Assembly: GCA_002347185.1 (NCBI GenBank) | Contig: DDXK01000024.1 | Coordinates: 1-12,790 of the forward strand | DNA: 12,790 bases | From: Desulfobulbaceae bacterium UBA2262 | GTDB lineage: Bacteria; Desulfobacterota; Desulfobulbia; Desulfobulbales; Desulfurivibrionaceae | Reading direction: 5' to 3' | Shown here: in pieces, positions 6,880-12,790 of the stretch | Numbering within the stretch: position 1 is the stretch's first letter | How the letters are laid out: each line of letters opens with the position of its first letter | The notes under the pieces: model-generated | The model's database searches: none | Told to the model about the DNA's origin: nothing | What the model saw: only the letters and a program-made list of their open reading frames with translations | Program-made: the position numbers and the translations under genes

Positions 6880-7276
6880 CCACTATTTTTTTGTGGTCAA
6901 AGGCCAGGGGCGGCAGGGTCTCTGCGCTGAATATCTCCGCCTCGGCCGCATCGTCGCCGGGCCGCGGCGCGCCGACGGCTGTGGCGATGAAAACGGTGCT
7001 CACCGTATGCCGGCGCGGGTCGCGGGCCGGATCCGAGTAGGTGTGGAACTGGTGGAGCTGTTGCACGACCAGTCCCGTTTCCTCCAGGGCTTCCCGGGCG
7101 GCGGCCTGCTCCAGGGTTTCGCCGTAATCGACGAACCCCCCGGGCAGGGCCCAGCCGGGAGGGGGATTCTTCCGTTTGATCAGCACGATCCCCCCCGCTG
7201 TTTCAATTATTATATCCACAGTCGGCACGGGATTTCTATACGGATTTATCTCCTGGCCACATTTGCTGCAGCGCAT
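6815..7276 (-). CDS. Nudix hydrolase, ADP-ribose pyrophosphatase-like
   Basis: Hydrolyses a nucleoside diphosphate linked to another moiety; the closest general resemblance is to small ADP-ribose/NADH-type pyrophosphatases, but the substrate is not fixed by sequence. The 153-residue protein starts with a CSKCG knuckle (Cys3, Cys6; the second cysteine pair of a full zinc ribbon is absent), then YRNPVPTVDIII (13-24). A perfect Nudix box G-x5-E-x7-R-E-x2-E-E-x-G spans 47-69. The domain ends about residue 137 (VDDYFAA), and a further 16-residue tail rich in Pro, Gln and Arg is encoded in the overlap with the downstream cyclase gene. ATG 7276 has a GAGGAGA site. It follows the HAD phosphatase gene by 15 bp, suggesting a small operon for nucleotide clean-up. 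Confidence 0.93.
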   Translation of the reverse strand: MRCSKCGQEINPYRNPVPTVDIIIETAGGIVLIKRKNPPPGWALPGGFVDYGETLEQAAAREALEETGLVVQQLHQFHTYSDPARDPRRHTVSTVFIATAVGAPRPGDDAAEAEIFSAETLPPLAFDHKKIVDDYFAAQRTAQRNPSPHPAGG

Positions 7277-7291
7277 CTTTTTGTCTCCTCG

Positions 7292-7864
7292 TCAGGCGAA
7301 GCAGAGGCGGCGGATCCCCAGCCAGCTTTCCACTTCCGGCAGGGCATGTCTGCCGCGGTTCCACGGTTGGCGATAGACTATGGGCGAGATCCCCTCTTCG
7401 CGGGCGAGCTGCAGGCAGGTCTGGGCCCGGTCGTCCACGAAAACCGCCAGGCCCATTTTCCGGATGTGTTCGGCCTTGGAGTCATGTTCCCCGGTGGCGA
7501 TCAGGCGCACCTGGCCGTAGACCTGCGGGCCGAGTTCCCGCTTCAGCCAGCGGGCGATGGGTTTTTTCTGCGGCCGGGCGGTGATGAAGGTGAGCGGCGC
7601 CTGCCAGGAAAATTCGCTGAGCACCTTCCGGGCGTAGGGCATCATCTGGAGTCCGCAGGCAATGGGCTCCTCCAGGAGGCGGGCGAAGATTTCCGCCACG
7701 GTCTCCGGGGCCATGTCCAGACAATCCTCCACCTGGAACTCGGTGATCTGCTCGGGAAGGACAATGGTGCCGTAATCGCTTGCGGCGATGCGGATGAAGG
7801 CCTCCATGGTGTCGGCGACAACGCCGTCGATGTCAAAGCCGATCAGGCTGGGATGGATGCGCAT
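7292..7864 (-). CDS. HAD-superfamily phosphatase, NT5C (5'-nucleotidase)-like
   Basis: A 190-residue haloacid-dehalogenase-fold hydrolase, probably acting on a nucleotide or other small phosphomonoester. Motif I is GFDIDGVVADT (9-19) with nucleophile Asp11 and Asp13. Motif II is LTFITARP (91-98, Thr95), the motif III lysine is likely Lys130 and motif IV is VFVDDRAQT (141-149, Asp144/Asp145). The short inserted cap between motifs I and II fits the 5'(3')-deoxyribonucleotidase NT5C group. The frame is open up to 8095, but the N-terminal extension would be Arg- and Phe-rich junk covering the promoter region; ATG 7862-7864 puts motif I nine residues in, as usual. It is the first gene of the HAD-Nudix-cyclase run. 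The exact substrate is unknown. Confidence 0.85.
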   Translation of the reverse strand: MRIHPSLIGFDIDGVVADTMEAFIRIAASDYGTIVLPEQITEFQVEDCLDMAPETVAEIFARLLEEPIACGLQMMPYARKVLSEFSWQAPLTFITARPQKKPIARWLKRELGPQVYGQVRLIATGEHDSKAEHIRKMGLAVFVDDRAQTCLQLAREEGISPIVYRQPWNRGRHALPEVESWLGIRRLCFA

Positions 7865-7885
7865 GCTTTTTTCCACGGCAAAAGG

Positions 7886-7915
7886 GAGATATTCTGTTGC
7901 GGGGTTGCTTGTAAA
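7886..7915 (-). promoter_or_regulatory. weak candidate promoter for the HAD-Nudix-cyclase run
   Basis: On the minus strand TTTACA (7915-7910) matches the -35 box 5/6, followed after 18 bp by TATCTC (7891-7886), which matches the -10 box only 3/6. The position just upstream of the HAD start is sensible, but the support is thin. Confidence 0.22.
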
Positions 7916-8032
7916 TCGGTTACACCTTGGCCGCGTCCGGACCATGGCGTCATGGTAATCGGGAATCGGGAAAAGGGCAAAAGTTCTTTGCTTCTCCTTA
8001 AAAAGACGCGCTTTTCCAGCCGTAAGGATTGC

Positions 8033-8061
8033 TTGACAAAAAAAAAGAAAGAAAGCATAGT
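8033..8061 (+). promoter_or_regulatory. sigma70-type promoter of the plus-strand operon
   Basis: A perfect TTGACA (8033-8038) is followed by a 17-bp spacer of only A and G (8039-8055) and CATAGT (8056-8061, 4/6 match). Transcription would begin near 8068, about 34 nt before the start codon at 8102. Just upstream, AAAAG (8001-8005 region) and CTTTT (8011-8015) form a 5-bp dyad around ACGCG, a possible operator. The rest of the 7865-8101 gap shows no gene or RNA that I recognise. Confidence 0.6.
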
Positions 8062-8101
8062 ACCTAATTTCGACTTTCATCCAAACGGAGCACAAGAGAG
8101 C

Positions 8102-9082
8102 ATGAAGCTACCTCCCCTCAAAATCGGGCCGTTCACGGCCCCGGTGCCCCTCGTGCAGGGCGGCATGTCCATTCGGGTTTCCACCTCCGCGCTGGCTGTC
8201 CCTGTTGCCGAGTGCGGAGGAATCGGCACCATCGGCGGCTCGGCCATCCCGGTGGAGGAGCTGCAGGCCGATATCCGCAAGGCCAAGGCGGCTACCAAGG
8301 GGATCATCGCGGTGAATATCATGTTCGCCATGAAAAATTTCTACAGCCTGGTCATGGGCTCCATCGAGGCCGGGGTGGACATGATAGTCACCGGCGCCGG
8401 TTTTTCCCGCGATATCTTCAAGATCGGCAAGGATACCAACACCCCCATCGTTTCCATCGTTTCCTCGCCTTCTTTTGCCCAGCTCGCGGAAAAGCTCGGG
8501 GCCGCCGCCATCGTTGTCGAGGCCAAGGAAGCGGGAGGCCATCTTGGCACCGATGTGGCCCTGCGTGACCTGTTCCCGGAGATCCGCAAGGTGGTCACGA
8601 AAGTGCCCCTCATTGCCGCGGGCGGCATCAGCAACGGCTATGAAATGGCCGAGATGATGGATAAATACGGTGCCGATGGCGTGCAGATCGCCACCCGCTT
8701 TGTCCTCACCAAGGAATGCTCGGTTTCGGAAAATTTCAAGAAGGCCATGCTGCACGCCAACAAGGAAGATATCTCCCTCATCAAGTCGCCGGTCGGCCTG
8801 CCGGGGCGCGCCATCAGGACGCCCTTCGTGGAAAAGCTCCTCACCAGGAAGGAGGAGCTCGCCACCAAGGAGTGCAAGTACAAGTGCCTGAAGAAATGCG
8901 ATCATGTCTATTGCATCAGCGAGCGGCTCATGAAGGCCTGCGAAGGCAACATGGAGGAAGGTCTGGTCTTTTCCGGGGAAAATGTCTTCAAGATCAAGGA
9001 GATCCTCACGGTTCGCGAGGTTTTTGATCAGTTTGTTTCCCAGGCTGAATCCATGTACAAGGAACCGTCGGCCGTCTATTGA
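8102..9082 (+). CDS. nitronate monooxygenase-like NAD(P)H flavin oxidoreductase with C-terminal cysteine cluster
   Basis: A 326-residue FMN-binding TIM-barrel protein of the nitronate monooxygenase / FabK-like family; the true substrate is not known. Family features are PLVQGGMS (16-23), AECGGIGTIGG (36-46), IVTGAGFS (95-102), the active-site segment EAGGHLGTD (143-151, His147), the phosphate-binding AAGGISNG (172-179) and GADGVQIATRF (190-200). The unusual part is a cysteine set at 258, 262, 266 and 271 (C-x3-C-x3-C-x4-C) plus Cys280, after which a GLVFSGEN segment returns to the family pattern. This could hold an Fe-S cluster or zinc. ATG 8102 has AGAGAG upstream and a good promoter. The stop overlaps the region where pcnB begins. 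No fab genes are nearby, which argues against an enoyl-ACP reductase (FabK) role. Confidence 0.87.
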   Translation: MKLPPLKIGPFTAPVPLVQGGMSIRVSTSALAVPVAECGGIGTIGGSAIPVEELQADIRKAKAATKGIIAVNIMFAMKNFYSLVMGSIEAGVDMIVTGAGFSRDIFKIGKDTNTPIVSIVSSPSFAQLAEKLGAAAIVVEAKEAGGHLGTDVALRDLFPEIRKVVTKVPLIAAGGISNGYEMAEMMDKYGADGVQIATRFVLTKECSVSENFKKAMLHANKEDISLIKSPVGLPGRAIRTPFVEKLLTRKEELATKECKYKCLKKCDHVYCISERLMKACEGNMEEGLVFSGENVFKIKEILTVREVFDQFVSQAESMYKEPSAVY

Positions 9083-9085
9083 GGC

Positions 9086-9092
9086 GAGAGAG
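9086..9092 (+). promoter_or_regulatory. ribosome-binding site that favours the GTG start of pcnB
   Basis: GAGAGAG lies 7 nt before GTG 9100. The only longer alternative, TTG 9079 overlapping the previous stop as TTGA, has its nearest purine-rich site (AAGGA, 9059-9063) 15 nt away. This decides the start in favour of 9100. Confidence 0.5.
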
Positions 9093-9099
9093 CACCAGA

Positions 9100-10443
9100 G
9101 TGCAAGCCAGCCCAGATTCTTCCACGGGGTCAGCCCCCGAACTGCCGGAACCGCGAGTCATTCCCCGTTCCGAGCATCCCATCTCCCGCAAGGACATTGA
9201 CCGGGAGGCCCTCAAGGTCATGCACCGCCTCCGGGATGCGGGTTTTTCCGCCTATCTGGTGGGCGGCGCCGTCCGTGACCTCTATCTCGGCAAAACGCCC
9301 AAGGATTTCGACATCAGCACCAACGCCCGGCCCGGGCAGCTGCGCACCCTCTTCCGCAACAGCCGCATCATCGGCAAGCGTTTCCGCCTGGTGCAGGTCT
9401 TCTTCGGCGGCGGCAAGATCGTCGAGGTTTCCACCCTGCGCTGCCGCAGCGAGTATGACGACGAGGCCGCAGACGAGGTGCTGGCCCACAACAATACCTT
9501 CGGCTCCGAGGCTGAGGACGCCTTCCGGCGCGATCTCACCATCAATGCCCTTTTTTACGAAATCGAAAACTTCACCATCATCGACTATGCAGGCGGGGTC
9601 GCCGATCTCAACGACCGGATAGTCCGCATCGTCGGCGATCCGGATCGCCGCCTCGTCCGCGATCCGGTGCGGATCATGCGCGCCATTCGCCATGCGGCGC
9701 GAAGCGGCTTTGTCATCGAGGAGAAAACCTGGGAAGCGATCATCCGGCACATGGACGCCCTGAAGCTCTGCCCGGACTCCCGGGTCCGGGACGAGCTGTT
9801 CAAGGATCTCCACGGCGGCGCCTTCTCCCCCTGGCTGGCCCTGGCCCGTGCCAGCGGCCTTTTTTCCCTGCTCTTTCCCTTTTATGCCGGCATCATCAGC
9901 CGGGAGGGCGAGGCGGAGAACGAGGCGACCTCGCTGCTGACTGGGCTGGGCAAGGTTATCGACCGGCTGCAGGGGGAAAGGCCCCTGCCCGAGCAGATCC
10001 TCCTCGCCATTCTGCTGCTGCCGTGGGCCCAGGCCGAGTCCTCGCTTTTGACCCTGGAGATGAAGGGGCAGGAGGCGTTTTCCTTTTCCCGCAAGATCCG
10101 GGGCCAGATCGACGCCATTCTCGAGCATCTCAATGTCAAGCGCGCCAGCCGGGAGGCCATTGTTGCTCTGCTGGTCAATCTGCCCGTCTTCCTCCGGTAC
10201 GGAAAGGAGAAAAACTGGCCCGGCTGGTTGCGGAAAAAAAGCTATTTCGCCGATTGCCGCCTCTTCTGCCAAATTTACCTGGAGGCGGCTGGCGGTCCCC
10301 AGGTTGCCGTCGAACCGAAGGCCGAAATCGAGCCGGAGCCTCTGGCGCCCCGTTCGCGGGTCCGGAAGCGCCCTGCGCGCCGGAGCAATCGCACCCCGGC
10401 CCTGGGCAAGCGCAAGGGCTCGATTTTTGGCCTCAAGGGCTGA
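9100..10443 (+). CDS. pcnB: poly(A) polymerase (polynucleotide adenylyltransferase) PcnB
   Basis: Adds 3' poly(A) tails to RNA, which in bacteria feeds decay and quality control. It belongs to the class II nucleotidyltransferases. From GTG 9100 it has 447 residues. Visible are AYLVGGAVRDLYLGKTPKDF (51-70) with the GG and R-D signature, the metal-binding DFD (Asp69, Asp71), EVSTLR (109-114), RRDLTINALFY (143-153), and RLVRDPVRIMRAIRHAARSG (184-203), the head/neck element. The phrase RSEHPISRKDID before the first domain and the basic tail (about 405-447, RSRVRKRPARRSNR and GKRKG) are typical of PcnB rather than CCA-adding enzymes. It follows the flavoprotein gene with 17 bp to spare and precedes bioB by 44 bp, so it is probably in the same transcript. 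Distinguishing PAP from CCA enzyme by eye is fairly safe here but not absolute. Confidence 0.92.
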   Translation: MQASPDSSTGSAPELPEPRVIPRSEHPISRKDIDREALKVMHRLRDAGFSAYLVGGAVRDLYLGKTPKDFDISTNARPGQLRTLFRNSRIIGKRFRLVQVFFGGGKIVEVSTLRCRSEYDDEAADEVLAHNNTFGSEAEDAFRRDLTINALFYEIENFTIIDYAGGVADLNDRIVRIVGDPDRRLVRDPVRIMRAIRHAARSGFVIEEKTWEAIIRHMDALKLCPDSRVRDELFKDLHGGAFSPWLALARASGLFSLLFPFYAGIISREGEAENEATSLLTGLGKVIDRLQGERPLPEQILLAILLLPWAQAESSLLTLEMKGQEAFSFSRKIRGQIDAILEHLNVKRASREAIVALLVNLPVFLRYGKEKNWPGWLRKKSYFADCRLFCQIYLEAAGGPQVAVEPKAEIEPEPLAPRSRVRKRPARRSNRTPALGKRKGSIFGLKG

Positions 10444-10487
10444 GCCTCGCCGCGCCCGCCCTCTTCTCTGTTTTCAATGGTGACCTG

Positions 10488-11408
10488 ATGCCCGTGCCTC
10501 CGGATATAGATGCGCTGCGGGCCTTGCCGCTTTCCGAGCTGATGCGGCGGGCTCTTGCCGTCAAGCTTGCCCAGCGCGGCACCGCCTTTTCCTTCTGCAG
10601 CATCATCAACGCCAAATCCGGCAAGTGTGGCGAGGATTGCCGCTTCTGCGTGCAGTCGGCCCACTACCGCACCGAGGCCCCGGTCTATCCCCTCAAGGAG
10701 AGGGGGGAGGTTCTGGCCGCCGCCGCGGAGGCGAAGGAAAACGGCGCCACCCGCTTTTCCCTGGTCACCAGCGGCCGGGGGCTTGCCGGCCGGGAGCTGG
10801 AGCTGGTCAAGGAAAGCGTTGCCGCGATCCGCAGCGAGGTGGGCATCAGTGTCTGCGCCTCTCTGGGAATCCTCCCGGAGGCGGAGTTGCGCGCGCTCAA
10901 GGAGGCTGGTCTCTCCCGCTACCACCACAACCTGGAAACCTCGGCGGAGTATTTCCCCAGGGTCTGCACCACCCACTCCTTCCAGGAGCGGCTCGATACC
11001 ATCCATGCCTGCCGCGCCGTCGGGCTCAGCGTCTGCAGCGGCGGCATCTTCGGATTGGGAGAAAACGAAGCCGATCGCATCTCCATGGCCTTGAGCCTCA
11101 GGGAGTGCGGGGTCGATTCGGTCCCTCTCAATATCCTCATTCCCCTCCCCGGCACCCCCTTTGCCAGCCTCAAGCCGCTGGGCATGGAGGAGATTCTCCG
11201 GGCCATCGCCCTCTATCGCCTGCTCCTGCCCGCGGTGCCGATCCGTCTTGCTGCCGGCCGGGAAACCGCCCTCGCCGATTTTTTAAGCTCCGCCTTCCTG
11301 GCCGGCGCCGACGCCATGATGATCGGCGGCTACCTGACCCAGGGCGGGCGGGCCCCGGAGGCGGACCGGGCCTTCGCCCGGGAGATGCAACGGCTATGGA
11401 CGAGCTGA
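10488..11408 (+). CDS. bioB: biotin synthase (radical SAM), variant with altered auxiliary-cluster ligands
   Basis: Inserts sulfur into dethiobiotin to make biotin, the last step of the pathway. The 306-residue protein carries the radical-SAM motif C-x3-C-x2-C at Cys47, Cys51 and Cys54 within SGKCGEDCRFCVQSAHY (44-60). Of the E. coli [2Fe-2S] ligands, Cys128 and Cys188 match Cys123 (ISVCASLG) and Cys183 (SVCSGGIFGLGE), and Arg260 matches Arg253 (IRLAAGRE). The position of E. coli Cys97 is Ser91 (RFSLVTSGRG). An extra Cys37 sits in FSFCSIINAKSG. The substrate-binding segment reads YHHNLETS instead of YNHNLDTS. This pattern is what I associate with BioB of strict anaerobes. ATG 10488 has a modest GGTGA site. 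The end overlaps bioF by 13 bp. The enzyme is slightly shorter than E. coli BioB (346). Confidence 0.94.
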   Translation: MPVPPDIDALRALPLSELMRRALAVKLAQRGTAFSFCSIINAKSGKCGEDCRFCVQSAHYRTEAPVYPLKERGEVLAAAAEAKENGATRFSLVTSGRGLAGRELELVKESVAAIRSEVGISVCASLGILPEAELRALKEAGLSRYHHNLETSAEYFPRVCTTHSFQERLDTIHACRAVGLSVCSGGIFGLGENEADRISMALSLRECGVDSVPLNILIPLPGTPFASLKPLGMEEILRAIALYRLLLPAVPIRLAAGRETALADFLSSAFLAGADAMMIGGYLTQGGRAPEADRAFAREMQRLWTS

Positions 11409-12574
11409 AGGCGTGGCTTGCCGGCCAGGCGCAAAAAGCGGAGCTGCGTACCCTGCACCCCCTGGACCGCCTGGGACCTGGACGCATCAGGCTTCTTGAG
11501 GATGGGGCCGGAGAGGAGCTTGTCGATTTTTCTTCCAACGATTATCTCGGCCTTGCCACCCATCCCGCCCTCCTTGCCGCCGCCAGCGAGGCCCTGGCCC
11601 GTTTCGGGGCCGGCTCGGGGGCGGCCCGCCTGATGAGCGGCGACCTTTCCCTGCATCATGAATTGGAGGAGGCGGTGGCCCGCCTCAAGGGGAAGGAGGC
11701 GGCGCTCACCTTCGGCAGCGGCTATATGGCCAATGTCGGGATCATTCCGGCCCTGGTCGGTCGCCACGATGTGATCTTCTCCGATCGGCTGAACCACGCT
11801 TCGATCCATGACGGCTGCCGGCTCTCCGGAGCGCGGCTGGTCCGCTTCCGGCACAATGACATGGAGCAGCTCGACAGCCTGCTCAGGGAAAAACGGGGGG
11901 GCGGCAGGGCCCTGCTCGTGGTGGAATCGATCTATTCCATGGACGGCGACCGCGCCCCCCTGGCGGCGCTGGCCGAGCTCAAGGAGCGCTACCGCTGTCT
12001 GCTCATGGTGGACGAGGCGCATGCCACCGGCGTTTACGGCGCCAATGGCGGCGGGGTCATCGAGGAGGAGGGGATGGCCGGGGTGGTTGATCTGGCCATG
12101 GGCACCTTCGGCAAGGCGCTGGGGAGTTACGGGGCATATGTGGCGGCGGACCGGACCCTGATCGACTATCTGGTCAACCGGGCCCGCAGCTTCATCTTTT
12201 CCACCGCCCCGCCGCCCGCGGTGGCGGCAGCCTCCCTGGCTGCCGTGCGGTTGGTCCAGGAAAGGCCTTCCCTCAGGAGCGAGCTCAGGGAAAAGGTCGT
12301 TCTGTTCAAGAAGGCTCTTGTTTCCGGGGGGATAGCCGCCGACCTGGGGTCATCCCAGATAGTCCCCATCGTCCTGGGGCAGAGCGGCAAAACCGTGGCC
12401 GCGGCCAGGCGGCTGCGGGAGAGGGGCTTTTATGTCACGGCGGTGCGTCCGCCCACGGTGCCGGAGGGGACGGCGCGGCTGCGCTTTTCCGTGACCAGAA
12501 ATCTGGAGCGGGGGGACTTGCTGGCCGCGGCAGCGGCCCTGTCTGCTTTTTTATCGGGGAAAGAGGCGGAATAG
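11396..12574 (+). CDS. bioF: 8-amino-7-oxononanoate synthase
   Basis: A PLP enzyme that condenses L-alanine with pimeloyl-ACP (or -CoA) to give 8-amino-7-oxononanoate, the first step of biotin-ring assembly. The 392-residue protein shows the alpha-oxoamine synthase pattern: VDFSSNDYLGLATHP (43-57), GAGSGAARLMSGDLSLHHEL (71-90), LTFGSGYMANVG (104-115), SDRLNHASIHDG (129-140), ESIYSMDGDRAPL (177-189), the PLP contact MVDEAHATGVYG (204-215, Asp206/His209) and the Schiff-base lysine Lys240 in MGTFGKALGSYG. Near the C-terminus RLRFSVTRNLERGDL replaces the more usual ending with a histidine, a small departure. The start ATG 11396 lies inside bioB, with GGGAGA about 8 nt before it, so translation is probably coupled. 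It is the last gene before a strong terminator. Other acyl-CoA glycine/alanine transferases are similar, but the bioB neighbour settles the call. Confidence 0.95.
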   Translation: MDELKAWLAGQAQKAELRTLHPLDRLGPGRIRLLEDGAGEELVDFSSNDYLGLATHPALLAAASEALARFGAGSGAARLMSGDLSLHHELEEAVARLKGKEAALTFGSGYMANVGIIPALVGRHDVIFSDRLNHASIHDGCRLSGARLVRFRHNDMEQLDSLLREKRGGGRALLVVESIYSMDGDRAPLAALAELKERYRCLLMVDEAHATGVYGANGGGVIEEEGMAGVVDLAMGTFGKALGSYGAYVAADRTLIDYLVNRARSFIFSTAPPPAVAAASLAAVRLVQERPSLRSELREKVVLFKKALVSGGIAADLGSSQIVPIVLGQSGKTVAAARRLRERGFYVTAVRPPTVPEGTARLRFSVTRNLERGDLLAAAAALSAFLSGKEAE

Positions 12575-12587
12575 CCTCGGGGAGGGG

Positions 12588-12618
12588 AGGGAACCGGGCG
12601 GAGGCCCGGTTCCCTTTT
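12588..12618 (+). terminator. Rho-independent terminator after bioF
   Basis: GGGAACCGGGC (12589-12599) pairs perfectly over 11 bp with GCCCGGTTCCC (12604-12614) around a GGAG loop, followed by TTTT. It starts 15 bp after the bioF stop. On the minus strand the hairpin is not followed by a T-run, so for the converging alanine-rich gene it would be a weaker stop. Confidence 0.88.
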
Positions 12619-12632
12619 CGGGCAACCGTTTC

Positions 12633-12790
12633 TTACTGGTTGGCTGCCGGAGCGGCCTGCTCCACAGCCTGGCCAGCGGCGTCGGCGGCGGCATCAACGG
12701 CCTGGCCAGCGGCATCGGCAGCCTGACCAGCGGCGTCGGCGGCGGCATCGGCAGCCTGGCCAGCGGCATCGGCGGCGGCTTCAGCGGCGG
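12633..12790 (-). CDS. C-terminal end of an alanine-rich repeat protein (partial)
   Basis: The frame is open from the window edge to TAA at 12635-12633 and gives 51 residues that are about 60% alanine with regularly placed Asp, Gly and Gln, ending VEQAAPAANQ. The core unit is DAAGQAADAAA, 11 residues, occurring three times with variation and one 7-residue short unit between. Such a pattern would form an amphipathic helix, as in LEA-like, small lipoprotein or coiled surface proteins of many proteobacteria. The start, any signal peptide and the true length lie outside the window. I do not recognise the gene. An overlapping proline-rich minus frame (12551-12769) runs through the terminator and into bioF and is not real. 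Confidence 0.6.
   Translation of the reverse strand, partial: AAEAAADAAGQAADAAADAAGQAADAAGQAVDAAADAAGQAVEQAAPAANQ
12635..12771 (-). repeat. in-phase 33-bp tandem repeat coding for Ala-rich 11-mers
   Basis: The minus-strand DNA repeats a unit that reads GCCGCTGGCCAG followed by GCTGCCGATGCC with small changes. Spacing between successive GGCCAG/GGTCAG cores is 33, 21 and 33 bp. The unit keeps its codons as well as its residues, which suggests recent duplication by slippage rather than old divergence. Confidence 0.6.

Noticed and set aside
5896..6930. 344-residue open frame on the plus strand
   Set aside because: Antisense to the receiver-GGDEF gene, with no domain and no ribosome-binding site of note.
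8108..8905. 265-residue open frame on the minus strand
   Set aside because: Antisense to the flavin oxidoreductase and rich in His/Asp/Gly as usual for shadow frames.
8102..9082. Calling the flavoprotein FabK (enoyl-ACP reductase)
   Set aside because: No fatty-acid synthesis genes nearby and an added Cys cluster; the family resemblance alone does not support it.
9130..10272. 380-residue open frame on the minus strand
   Set aside because: It is antisense to pcnB, whose motifs are clear; long shadow frames are expected in GC-rich DNA, and the product has no recognisable domain.
12551..12769. Proline-rich minus-strand frame
   Set aside because: It crosses the bioF terminator and enters bioF; the alanine-rich frame ending at 12633 is the better explanation of the same DNA.

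Overview
The window looks like an ordinary, GC-rich chromosomal core region of a strictly anaerobic bacterium. Gene content and order, with ribosomal protein S1 followed by a 36K-type SppA and an IHF/HU protein, point to the Desulfobacterota (former Deltaproteobacteria), perhaps a Desulfobulbales-like sulfate or sulfur metaboliser. That placement is inferred from protein character and was not tested by a database search. I see no insertion sequence, prophage, CRISPR array, tRNA or rRNA, and base composition and codon use look uniform.

Layout, left to right. (1) Minus strand: the 5' part of guaB (IMP dehydrogenase), cut by the window edge right at its catalytic-cysteine loop. Upstream of it is a Ppx/GppA phosphatase, with a 160-bp gap holding a candidate promoter and two hairpins. 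(2) A short plus-strand gene, yciO (YrdC/Sua5 fold), diverges from ppx and converges on the next block. (3) Minus strand, 2789-5761: rpsA, sppA and ihfB-like, a compact run read right to left from a recognisable promoter in front of rpsA. (4) Minus strand, 5941-7864: an HAD/NT5C-type phosphatase, a Nudix hydrolase and a receiver-GGDEF diguanylate cyclase, read in that order, the last two overlapping by 65 bp. (5) Plus strand, 8102-12574: a nitronate-monooxygenase-like flavoprotein with an extra cysteine cluster, pcnB (poly(A) polymerase), bioB and bioF, ending in a strong intrinsic terminator. (6) Minus strand at the right edge: the C-terminal end of an alanine-rich repeat protein of unknown function.

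Functionally the window mixes purine synthesis (guaB), polyphosphate/ppGpp metabolism (ppx), translation and nucleoid structure (rpsA, ihfB), envelope quality control (sppA), nucleotide clean-up (HAD, Nudix), c-di-GMP signalling (GGDEF), RNA 3'-end processing (pcnB) and the start of biotin-ring assembly (bioF) plus its last step (bioB). bioA, bioD, bioC and bioH are not in the window, and the terminator after bioF suggests they lie elsewhere.

The longest stretch without a gene is 237 bp (7865-8101), which holds the promoter of the plus-strand operon. I did not find a convincing undescribed multi-gene system. The points most worth a second look are the non-classical cysteine set of BioB, the cysteine cluster of the flavin oxidoreductase, the 11-residue alanine-rich repeat at the right edge and the structured leader of guaB.
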